From assembly GCA_002441265.1 (NCBI GenBank), contig DJVQ01000058.1, positions 4,365-46,631 of the forward strand: a DNA stretch of 42,267 nucleotides. The letters run 5' to 3'. The stretch's first letter is position 1. The number at the start of each line of letters is the position of its first letter. A program made the position numbers and the translations under genes. Below are positions 1 through 8,299 of the stretch, piece by piece. The notes under the pieces are model-generated. The model did no database searches, had not been told where the DNA came from, and saw only the letters and a list, made by a program, of their open reading frames with translations. Source of the DNA: Syntrophaceae bacterium UBA6252. Lineage in GTDB: Bacteria > Desulfobacterota > Syntrophia > Syntrophales > UBA6807.

Positions 1-1014
<1,014 letters not shown>

Positions 1015-1028
1015 GAGGAACGAACGGT

Positions 1029-1059
1029 CCGGGGGAGGGGACGCCCGTTCCCTCCCCGG
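1029..1059. terminator. GC hairpin between convergent ahcY and lptG
   Basis: An 8-bp inverted repeat (GGGGAGGG at 1032-1039, CCCTCCCC at 1050-1057) with a 10-nt loop lies between the two convergent stop codons. CC/GG at 1029-1030 and 1058-1059 can extend it past a bulged G. No T-tract follows on either strand, so it is at best a weak bidirectional terminator. Confidence 0.3.
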
Positions 1060-1063
1060 CCCG

Positions 1064-2152
1064 TCACGTCCTGATTTTCAGAAAGAGGACGAGCGCCGCC
1101 GATCCGAAAAGTACGTTGGCCGCCCAGGCGGCCGCGAGGGGGGGCAGGGAGCCGGACCGCCCGAAGGAGAGGGCGACGGCGAACACGATCCAGTAGGAAA
1201 ACCCGATGAGCACCCCCATGGCGATGGCCCCGGAAATCCCCCCGCTCCTTTCCGACCGGAGAAGGGAAAAGGAGATCCCCAGGACGGCCAGGATGAGGCT
1301 GACGAAGGGGAAGGCGATTTTTCCGTAGAGGTCGGCCCGGTAGTGGGCGGCGTTGTATCCCTGCGACTGGATCTTCTCGACGTACTGCTTCAGCTCCCCG
1401 TAACCCATTTCCTCGGCGTCCTTCCGGACCACCAGGAAGTCCTCCGGCTTTTCCGGCAGGTCCGCCGCCATGGCGGGGATCCGTTCCAGCTCCGGTTCGC
1501 CCCCCAGGGGGAAGGTGGCGACCTGGAGATCGTGAAAGATCCATTCCTTTCCGTTCCATTCCGCCCGTTCCGCGTCGACCCGTTTTGAGACCGCCCCGTC
1601 CCAGGGGTTCAGGTAATGGATCGTGATGCCCCTGAGGGTCGAGGTCCGGGAGTCGAAGTGCCGGAAGTGGTAGATGCCGTCCCGCCCGCGGTACCAGATT
1701 TCGTTGTTGCCGAACACCTGAAACTCGGTGCCCCTTTTCTGGACTTCCACGAATTTGATGTGCTTGGCCTTCTGGTTCGTGAAGGGGGTGACATATTCGG
1801 TGAGAACGAAGGAAACCACCGAAATCCCGGCGGCGAAAAGCAGGACGGGCAGCGCCATGCGGTACAGGCTCACCCCGTTCGCCTTCATGGCGATGATCTC
1901 GCTGTTTCTCGAAAGGACGGAAAAGGTGATGAGCGCGCCGAGAAGGACGGAGACGGGGAGGAGCGTCGAGACGATCATGGGGATTTCATAGAGGAAATAG
2001 GCCCCGATCTGGGCCGCCGTTCCCTGGTTGCTGAGGAACATCCGGATCCGCTCGAAAAAATCCACGATGAGGTAGATCCCCGACAGCGAAAGGAGGACGA
2101 GGGTGAATTTCGCCGTGAATTCCCTGAGGACGTAGCGGTCGAGGACTTTCAT
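1064..2152 (-). CDS. lptG: LPS export ABC transporter permease LptG
   Basis: Inner-membrane permease of the LptB2FGC complex that extracts lipopolysaccharide for transport to the outer membrane. The 362-residue product begins MKVLDRYVLREF, the classic LptF/G opening, followed by a first membrane segment. A second membrane block follows around residues 50-120, then a periplasmic beta-rich domain (about 130-260) and C-terminal helices. The frame is open far upstream, but the ATG at 2152 is chosen because it matches the family start and overlaps the lptF stop in an ATGA (2149-2152). It is the second gene of a two-gene operon. LptF and LptG are paralogues; assignment follows gene order and is likely rather than proven. 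Confidence 0.88.
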   Translation of the reverse strand: MKVLDRYVLREFTAKFTLVLLSLSGIYLIVDFFERIRMFLSNQGTAAQIGAYFLYEIPMIVSTLLPVSVLLGALITFSVLSRNSEIIAMKANGVSLYRMALPVLLFAAGISVVSFVLTEYVTPFTNQKAKHIKFVEVQKRGTEFQVFGNNEIWYRGRDGIYHFRHFDSRTSTLRGITIHYLNPWDGAVSKRVDAERAEWNGKEWIFHDLQVATFPLGGEPELERIPAMAADLPEKPEDFLVVRKDAEEMGYGELKQYVEKIQSQGYNAAHYRADLYGKIAFPFVSLILAVLGISFSLLRSERSGGISGAIAMGVLIGFSYWIVFAVALSFGRSGSLPPLAAAWAANVLFGSAALVLFLKIRT

Positions 2153-3333
2153 CGGTTCCGGTGTCCGAAAAGGCGGAGGATCCGCGCCCGGAGGGACGCC
2201 GGAAGGGACAGGAACCGGTCCGGCAGCAGGAAACGCTCCCTGGAGGCCGAGTAAAACAGGATTCCCCCGGCGACGGCGAAGACGGCATCGGGGAGCCATG
2301 CCCCGGCGACGGCGGGAAGGCGGCCCTCCTCGCCCAGGGACTCCACGCCGATCTGCAGGACGTAGTAGACGAGCACGACCATGATGGCCAGCGAGAACCC
2401 CCGGGCCTTGCCCGAGCGGTGCCGTCCCATGGAAAGGGGGATGCCCACAAGGGCGAAAAGAAAGCAGGACAGGGGCAGGGTGAATTTCTTGTGCAGCTCG
2501 ATCCGAAGCTCCCTCCCCTCGGCGGTTCCGGGGTTTCTCTTCCCCATCTCGCGGATCAGTTCGGAAACCCCCATCTCGGTGCTTTTCCGGCGGTCCGGGG
2601 CCTCCTGCTCCAGGTCCCCGGAAAGATCCAGGTTCAGGTCGTAGGTGCGGAAGTCCATTTTCTTGTACGATCCCTTTCCGGGGTCCGCCTGGTGGGAACT
2701 CCCGTCGACGAGCCGCAGCGACAGGGTCATCCGGTCGGGGTCCGAGACGAGAAAGGCCTTCCGGGCGGTGATCACCGTCGGCTGCCGGAGAAGCCGGTTG
2801 TCGGAGATGAAGACGTTTTCCATGAAATCCCCCCGGGGATCGATCTTTTCCGCGTACAGGACGATGTCCTTGAACCGGTCGTTGAAGACCTTTTCCTTGA
2901 TCCCGATGCCCGCCTTCTGCCGGGCGATCTCGAAAAGGAGGGACCTCATGGCGTGGCTGCTCGCCGGCGAGAAGAAAACGGCCATGGAGGCCGTGAAAAG
3001 GGTCGCCGCGACGGCGAAGGCGAGGACGGGGCGGGCGATCCGGGAAAGGGGGATTCCCGACGCCTTCATGACGATGAGCTCGTTGTCCGCGGAGAGCCTC
3101 CCCAGGCCCATGAGGACCGCCGCGAGAAGGGAGATGGGGACCGTCCGGATGAGAAAGGACGGCATGAGGTACGCGAGAAGGAGCAGAATCTGGGAGAACC
3201 CGACCCCCTTGTTCACCAGGAGGTCCATGATCTGGAGAATCCTGCCGATGAGAAGAACGAACGTGAGGATGAAAAGCACCATGAAGAAGGGGCCAATGAT
3301 TTCCCTGAGAAGATACCGATCGAGAATTTTCAT
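2149..3333 (-). CDS. lptF: LPS export ABC transporter permease LptF
   Basis: Partner permease of LptG in LPS export. The 394-residue product begins MKILDRYLLREIIGPF, has paired N-terminal membrane helices, the cytoplasmic-loop phrase ELIVMKASGIPLSRIARP typical of the YjgP/YjgQ family, a periplasmic jellyroll region (about 130-270) and a C-terminal membrane bundle. The ATG at 3333 is preferred over an upstream in-frame ATG at 3399 because it aligns with lptG and the family. Its stop overlaps the lptG start by 4 bp, implying translational coupling. It is divergent from the PHP gene at 3496. Confidence 0.88.
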   Translation of the reverse strand: MKILDRYLLREIIGPFFMVLFILTFVLLIGRILQIMDLLVNKGVGFSQILLLLAYLMPSFLIRTVPISLLAAVLMGLGRLSADNELIVMKASGIPLSRIARPVLAFAVAATLFTASMAVFFSPASSHAMRSLLFEIARQKAGIGIKEKVFNDRFKDIVLYAEKIDPRGDFMENVFISDNRLLRQPTVITARKAFLVSDPDRMTLSLRLVDGSSHQADPGKGSYKKMDFRTYDLNLDLSGDLEQEAPDRRKSTEMGVSELIREMGKRNPGTAEGRELRIELHKKFTLPLSCFLFALVGIPLSMGRHRSGKARGFSLAIMVVLVYYVLQIGVESLGEEGRLPAVAGAWLPDAVFAVAGGILFYSASRERFLLPDRFLSLPASLRARILRLFGHRNR

Positions 3334-3423
3334 CGTTCGTTCGGGTCCACCGCCGCCTTTCGCTGCCGGAAGGATATCCCACGGGGGAAAAGATTTCAAT
3401 TCCCCGGGGACACACGCCGTTCA

Positions 3424-3452
3424 TTGACCTTTTAATGGATATTTGTTAAAAG
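3424..3452 (+). promoter_or_regulatory. Candidate sigma-70 promoter for the PHP-lpxH genes
   Basis: TTGACC (3424-3429), a 17-bp spacer and TAAAAG (3447-3452) sit in an AT-rich patch between divergent lptF and the PHP gene. The -35 fits five of six consensus positions and the -10 four of six. The site is weak on sequence alone. Confidence 0.3.
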
Positions 3453-3495
3453 ATCCAGGATCTTTCCTTGCATTCCCCTTGCGGGGGACCCATCG

Positions 3496-4173
3496 TTGCG
3501 TTTTAAGAGGACTTCCTTGATCGATCTCCACAGCCATTCCACCTTCAGCGACGGGGCGCTCATCCCCTCCGAACTGGCCCGCAGGGCCGAGGCGAAGGGA
3601 TACGTGGCCCTCGCCATCACGGACCACGCCGATCATTCGACGCTGGACTGGATCGTCCCCCGGATGGTCCGCGTCTGCGAACGGATCTGCGCCGCCTTTT
3701 CGATCCGGGTGCTCCCCGGCGTCGAGCTGACCCACGTCCACCCCGCCCACATCGCCGAACTGACCTGCGAAGCGAGAAGGATGGGGGCCCGGATCGTGGT
3801 CGTTCACGGCGAGACCCTCGTCGAACCCGTCCGTCCGGGAACCAACCTCGCCGCCATCGAAGCCTCCGTGGACATTCTCGCCCACCCGGGCCTGATCTCC
3901 GACGACGAGGCGGCCCTTGCGGCGAAACAGGGCGTCTTCCTGGAAATCACGTCGCGGAAGGGACACAGCCTCAGCAACGGCCACGTCCTGCACATGGCGC
4001 GGAAACACGGCGCCGGACTGGTTCTCGACACGGACAGCCATGAACCGGGGGACCTTCTGGAACGGGGCTTCGCGGAAAAGATCGCCAGGGGCGCCGGGAT
4101 GACGGAGGAGGAAGCGTCCAGGATGTTCCGGAACAGTCTCTCCCTCGTGGAAAAAGCCTGGAAAACGCCGTGA
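3496..4173 (+). CDS. PHP-domain metal-dependent phosphoesterase
   Basis: Polymerase-and-histidinol-phosphatase (PHP) family hydrolase. The four metal-binding motifs are visible: DLHSHSTFSDG near the N terminus, ITDHADH, ILAHPG and DTDSH near the C terminus. The family hydrolyses phosphate esters such as histidinol phosphate or nucleotides; nothing here fixes the substrate. There is no ATG start. TTG at 3496 gives 225 residues; TTG at 3517 (starting just before IDLHSHS) follows AAGAGG by 6 nt and may be the true start. The stop overlaps the GTG start of the lpxH-like gene in GTGA (4170-4173), so the two are probably co-translated. Confidence 0.8.
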   Translation: MRFKRTSLIDLHSHSTFSDGALIPSELARRAEAKGYVALAITDHADHSTLDWIVPRMVRVCERICAAFSIRVLPGVELTHVHPAHIAELTCEARRMGARIVVVHGETLVEPVRPGTNLAAIEASVDILAHPGLISDDEAALAAKQGVFLEITSRKGHSLSNGHVLHMARKHGAGLVLDTDSHEPGDLLERGFAEKIARGAGMTEEEASRMFRNSLSLVEKAWKTP

Positions 4174-4889
4174 AGGCCGTCTTTCTCTCCGACGCCCACC
4201 TGCGGGCGTCGTCGGTGCAGTCGAGCAGGCTCCTCGCCTTCTTCCGGGATTTCGGAAAACGATACGACCACCTGTTCCTCGTGGGTGATTTCTTCGATTT
4301 CTGGTTCTGCCGGGACGGCAGGCTGTACCCCCCCTTCCGGCCCATGGCGGAGCGTCTCGCAGCCCTCCCCGAAGAGGGCGTGACCGTTTACTACTTCGAG
4401 GGGAACCATGATTTCTTTCTCGAGGATTATTTCGGGAGCCGCGGATTCAGGATCGTTCCCGAGGGCCTGGACGTCACCCTCGACGGGATGCGCTTTTACA
4501 TCGCCCACGGGGACACCGTGGACAGGGAAAACCGGTCCTATCTCAGACTCCGGCGATTTCTCCGGAGTCCTTTTTCCCGGTGGCTCCAGTCCGTCCTTCC
4601 TCCGGCGGTCCTCTGGAAGGTGGCCGGTTTCAGCTCCCGTTTCAGCAAGGATTACCTGAGCGACCCCCCGGAGCCCCTGGTACGGAAAATGGAGTCCTTT
4701 GCCATGGAGAAATTCAGGGAAGGCTGCGACGCCGTCGTGGTCGGCCATTGCCATCTTTCCATCCACAGGGAAACGACCCTCCTCGGGCGGCCGCGGCATT
4801 TCGTCGCCCTGGGGGACTGGATCCGGCATTTTTCCTATCTGGAGTACGGAAACGGGAAATTCGATCTTCTGTCCTGGAGAGGAAAATAA
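4170..4889 (+). CDS. lpxH: Calcineurin-like phosphoesterase, LpxH-like UDP-2,3-diacylglucosamine pyrophosphatase
   Basis: Probable lipid A pathway enzyme cleaving UDP-2,3-diacylglucosamine to lipid X and UMP at the inner face of the membrane. The 239-residue product carries the metallophosphoesterase motifs in order: SDAHL (residues 7-11), GDFFDFW, GNHDF, AHGD and GHCH. Length matches LpxH (about 240). Start is GTG, overlapping the PHP stop. Nearby lptF/lptG support an envelope role. A different calcineurin-like specificity cannot be excluded because lipid-binding residues were not compared. Confidence 0.75.
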   Translation: MKAVFLSDAHLRASSVQSSRLLAFFRDFGKRYDHLFLVGDFFDFWFCRDGRLYPPFRPMAERLAALPEEGVTVYYFEGNHDFFLEDYFGSRGFRIVPEGLDVTLDGMRFYIAHGDTVDRENRSYLRLRRFLRSPFSRWLQSVLPPAVLWKVAGFSSRFSKDYLSDPPEPLVRKMESFAMEKFREGCDAVVVGHCHLSIHRETTLLGRPRHFVALGDWIRHFSYLEYGNGKFDLLSWRGK

Positions 4890-4930
4890 GGCCGGTTGTC
4901 TTGTCGAAGGCAAAAAGAAGGAGGAACATC

Positions 4931-5431
4931 ATGAAAAAGAATGCGGGAAGAAAATGGATCCGGATTCTTGCCGTACTTTGCGTGTGGGCTCTCGCCGGAT
5001 GCGCGGCGAAGCAGATGCACGAATACGGAAAATTCGTCCCCGACCAGGGCGTGACGGAGCAGTTCGAGCGGTTCCGGATCGATCCGGGCCTCGTTTACTA
5101 CATCAGCGGTTCCGACGATCTCCCGAACGCCATCGTCGGGATCTCCAGGGAGTTCACCCTTCAGTCCGAGCTCTGGAAAAAGAGGGATCTCGACGAGGAG
5201 ACCCTGAAGGACCTGGTGGGGATGATGCAGAACCGCGTCCTGGCGACGCTTCTGGGCCTCCAGGGCTTCCGTCTCGAGGACCCGTCGGGGAAGAAGGTGG
5301 GCGTCTGGTTTTCCATCCAGCAGGCCGTCACCTCGGTGAAGGTCGTGGGAGACCAGGTCACCCTCATCACCCCGCCCATCAATACATACGAGCGGTTTGA
5401 AACGAAACAATTGAATCCCAGGGTCTTCTGA
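4931..5431 (+). CDS. Small lipoprotein of unknown function
   Basis: A 166-residue predicted lipoprotein: a basic N terminus, a hydrophobic segment and a lipobox LAGC with Cys24 as the lipidated residue. The mature part has no domain I recognise. It is mixed alpha/beta in appearance, with a segment FRIDPGLVYYISGSDDLP and a repeated VVGDQVTLITPPINTYERF-type ending. The ATG at 4931 follows a strong AGGAGG. It lies 41 bp after lpxH in the same direction and is probably co-transcribed with the envelope genes. The lack of an Asp at +2 (Cys-Ala-Ala) suggests sorting to the outer membrane by the E. coli rule. Function unknown. Confidence 0.8.
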   Translation: MKKNAGRKWIRILAVLCVWALAGCAAKQMHEYGKFVPDQGVTEQFERFRIDPGLVYYISGSDDLPNAIVGISREFTLQSELWKKRDLDEETLKDLVGMMQNRVLATLLGLQGFRLEDPSGKKVGVWFSIQQAVTSVKVVGDQVTLITPPINTYERFETKQLNPRVF

Positions 5432-5448
5432 CCCCCTCGGGAAAATGC

Positions 5449-5487
5449 TTGACGGGGGACGCCGCATTCTCTAAAGTGCGGCGTCCC
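5449..5487 (+). promoter_or_regulatory. adk promoter inside an 11-bp inverted repeat
   Basis: TTGACG (5449-5454), a 17-bp spacer and TAAAGT (5472-5477) form a good sigma-70 promoter ahead of adk. The -10 lies in the 10-nt gap of a perfect inverted repeat, GGGACGCCGCA (5456-5466) and TGCGGCGTCCC (5477-5487). It could be an operator or a hairpin at the very start of the transcript. There is no T-tract to make it a terminator. Confidence 0.5.
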
Positions 5488-5510
5488 ATTTCAAACACAG
5501 GAGGTATTTC

Positions 5511-6149
5511 ATGCGTATCGTGCTGCTCGGCGCCCCGGGAGCGGGGAAGGGTACGGTGGCGAAACTGCTTACCGAATTCGACGGTTCCGTTCAGATATCC
5601 ACGGGGGACATCCTCCGCGCCGCCGTCCGGGAAGGATCGGACCTGGGAAAGGAGGCGAAGGCCTACATGGACCGGGGGGACCTCGTTCCGGACGAACTGA
5701 TCATGAGGATCATGGAAAAACGGCTCGCCGAGGAAGACTGCCGGAAAGGCTTCATTCTCGACGGCTTCCCCCGGACCATCCCCCAGGCGGAAGCCTTGAA
5801 GAAGCTTCTCGAAAAACTGGGGATCCGTCTCGACTTCGTGGTGAACCTCGAGGTTCCCCGGGACGTCATCCTGGACCGTCTGACCACCCGGAGGACCTGC
5901 TCCAACCCGGACTGCCAGGCCATCTACAACGTGAAGAGCAATCCCCCCGCCCCCGGGGACCGCTGCAAGATCTGCGGATCGCCCGTGATCCAGCGGGACG
6001 ACGAGACGGAGGAAGCCATCATGAACCGCCTGGAGACGTACAACCTGAAAACGGCGCCCCTGATCGGCTTCTACGAGAAGGAGGGGCTGCTGAAGAACAT
6101 CCTGTCGGTGAGCAGCGCCGAGGCCGTCAAGGCCGTCACGGGGAAATAA
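5511..6149 (+). CDS. adk: Adenylate kinase
   Basis: Cytoplasmic ATP:AMP phosphotransferase balancing adenine nucleotides. The 212-residue product has the P-loop GAPGAGKGT (7-15), the AMP-binding stretch beginning STGDILRAAV, DGFPRT, and a zinc-type LID domain with Cys130, Cys135, Cys152 and Cys155. The cysteine LID is seen in many Gram-positive and deltaproteobacterial enzymes but not in E. coli. The ATG at 5511 follows AGGAGG at 7-nt spacing. It is 11 bp upstream of the helicase gene. Confidence 0.96.
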   Translation: MRIVLLGAPGAGKGTVAKLLTEFDGSVQISTGDILRAAVREGSDLGKEAKAYMDRGDLVPDELIMRIMEKRLAEEDCRKGFILDGFPRTIPQAEALKKLLEKLGIRLDFVVNLEVPRDVILDRLTTRRTCSNPDCQAIYNVKSNPPAPGDRCKICGSPVIQRDDETEEAIMNRLETYNLKTAPLIGFYEKEGLLKNILSVSSAEAVKAVTGK

Positions 6150-6161
6150 CGGGGTACGCCC

Positions 6162-8261
6162 TTGACGAACGACCAGACCCCTTCCCGCAAGAGGAACCGG
6201 AAGCCGTCCGCGGAGGGGCGGGAAAGCGATCCCTCCCTTTCCGGGGCGGAGGCGGGGGAAGGGGGGACGGCCGCCAAAACGGGCGCCGTCGATTACGGCA
6301 GGCTCCTCAACCGGGAACAGCAGGCCGTGGTCTTCGCCGGGGACGGGCCGATTCTCGTCATCGCCGGCGCCGGAAGCGGCAAGACGCGGGCGCTCACCTT
6401 CCGGGTGGCCCGTCTCCTCTCGGAGGGGGTGGACCCGGAAAGAATCCTTCTCGCCACGTTCACCAACAAGGCCGCCCGGGACATGCTTTCCCGGGTGGAA
6501 AGCCTCGTTCCCGGGGACTGCGGACGGATCTGGGGGGGGACCTTCCATCACCTGGCGAACCGGATCCTCCGGTCCTGGGCCCACCGCCTCGGTTATGAGC
6601 GGAGCTTCACGATCCTCGACGAGGACGATTCGAGGCACCTCGTCCGCCGCTGCCTGGAGGACCTCGGGATGACGGGGGAAGGGGGCGCCCGGACGGACCG
6701 GACGGTCCGGGACTGCATCAGCTACGCCCGGAACACGGGCGAGCCCCTCACCCGGGTGATCCGTCTTCGGACGGCGTCGCGGCGGGACCGGATCTCCCCG
6801 GAGATGCTGGAGCGGGTCATCGAGCGGTACGAGGCCCGGAAGCGGGAGGGGAACGCCATGGATTTCGACGATCTCCTCGTCAACCTCCGGGATCTCCTCG
6901 CCACCGTACCGGAAGCCCTGGACCGATACTCGGAGCAGTTCCTCCACGTCCTCGTGGACGAGTACCAGGACACGAACGCCGTCCAGGCGGAAATCCTGGA
7001 CCTCCTGGCCGGGAAGCACGGGAACCTCCTCGTCGTCGGGGACGATTCCCAGAGCATCTACTCCTTCCGGGGGGCGAACCACGAGAACATCCTCCGCTTC
7101 CCCCGGCGCTATCCCGGGGCGAAGGTCTTCAAGCTGGAGACGAACTACCGGAGCACCCCGGAAATCCTCCACATGGCCAACCTGTGCATCACCTGCGCCG
7201 ACGAGCAGTTCCGGAAGGAACTGAGGCCCATGAAGGAAAGCGGGGTCAAGCCTGCCTTTGTCCCCCTCCGGAACCCCTTTCAGCAGGCCCTCTTCGTCGC
7301 CCAGCGGATCGAGGAGCTGGCGGGCGCGGGGACGGCCCCCGGGGAAATAGCCGTCCTGTACCGGGCCCATCACCTCTCCACGGAACTCCAGATGGAAATG
7401 ACGAAGCGGGGGATCCCCTTCGACCTCCGTTCGGGCATTCGTTTCACGGACCAGGCCCACATCCGGGACGTGACGGCGTATCTCAGGATTCTCGAGAACC
7501 CCATGGACGAGCCGGCCTGGCGGAGGGTCCTCCTCCTGTACCGGGGAGTCGGAAAGGCGGTCGCCGAAAAGGTCTGGAAGCAGCTCGCGGCGGAGGGCCG
7601 CCCCCTGGACGCCCTCCTCGATCCCGGATTTTCCGGGACCGTTCAGAAAAGCGCCGCCGGCCCCCTTTCGGGGCTCCAGGCGCTCATGACGGCCCTCATC
7701 GGGGGAAGGGAGGGCCCGCCCGGACCGGGAAGGTGCATTTCCCTCATTCTCGAAGGGGGGTACCGGGAATACCTGAAGGACGCCTTTTCCGACCCCGGGG
7801 CGCGGGAGGAGGACCTGGCGCGGCTTGCCCGGTACGCGTCCCGTTTTCCCGATCCCGGTTCGCTTCTGGGCGAACTGGCGCTCCTGGGCGGGAAGGACGA
7901 GGAAACGGAAACCCTGCGCCGGGAGCAGTCCCGGGACCGGGTTGTCCTCGGGACGATCCATCAGGCCAAGGGGCTGGAATGGTCCGTGGTTTTCCTGGTC
8001 TGGTGCACCGAGGGCATGATCCCCCTGTCCAGGGCCCTTCAGGAGGCCGGGGGGATCGAGGAGGAAAGAAGGCTCTTTTACGTCGCCGTCACCCGGGCGA
8101 AGGACCAGCTCTACCTGTGCCATCCCGCCGGCGATTCGTCGCGGGGCGGCTTCCGCCGTTCTGCCCTGGAGCCTTCCCGGTTCGTCCGGGAACTCGTGCC
8201 CTCCTCTCCGAGGCTGGAAACCCTTCCCTTCGAAGAGTGGTACGTGGAGGACGGGTACTGA
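6162..8261 (+). CDS. UvrD/Rep/PcrA-type superfamily 1 DNA helicase
   Basis: ATP-dependent 3'-5' DNA helicase of the UvrD/Rep/PcrA group, acting in repair or replication restart. The 699-residue product shows Walker A GAGSGKT (69-75), Walker B VDEYQDTNAVQ (about 264), GDDSQSIYSFRGA, the NYRS motif and the C-terminal VAVTRAKDQLYL. It starts at TTG 6162, 12 bp after adk, with no clear Shine-Dalgarno. The first 45 residues are a basic, low-complexity extension before the helicase core, so the real start could be internal. The C terminus ends soon after motif VI; no PcrA-type RNA polymerase-binding Tudor tail is recognisable. Which paralogue it is cannot be settled here. Confidence 0.9.
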   Translation: MTNDQTPSRKRNRKPSAEGRESDPSLSGAEAGEGGTAAKTGAVDYGRLLNREQQAVVFAGDGPILVIAGAGSGKTRALTFRVARLLSEGVDPERILLATFTNKAARDMLSRVESLVPGDCGRIWGGTFHHLANRILRSWAHRLGYERSFTILDEDDSRHLVRRCLEDLGMTGEGGARTDRTVRDCISYARNTGEPLTRVIRLRTASRRDRISPEMLERVIERYEARKREGNAMDFDDLLVNLRDLLATVPEALDRYSEQFLHVLVDEYQDTNAVQAEILDLLAGKHGNLLVVGDDSQSIYSFRGANHENILRFPRRYPGAKVFKLETNYRSTPEILHMANLCITCADEQFRKELRPMKESGVKPAFVPLRNPFQQALFVAQRIEELAGAGTAPGEIAVLYRAHHLSTELQMEMTKRGIPFDLRSGIRFTDQAHIRDVTAYLRILENPMDEPAWRRVLLLYRGVGKAVAEKVWKQLAAEGRPLDALLDPGFSGTVQKSAAGPLSGLQALMTALIGGREGPPGPGRCISLILEGGYREYLKDAFSDPGAREEDLARLARYASRFPDPGSLLGELALLGGKDEETETLRREQSRDRVVLGTIHQAKGLEWSVVFLVWCTEGMIPLSRALQEAGGIEEERRLFYVAVTRAKDQLYLCHPAGDSSRGGFRRSALEPSRFVRELVPSSPRLETLPFEEWYVEDGY

Positions 8262-8299
8262 TCCTGCCGCCGGGGATCCGCCGGGCTCCCCACGTCCCG

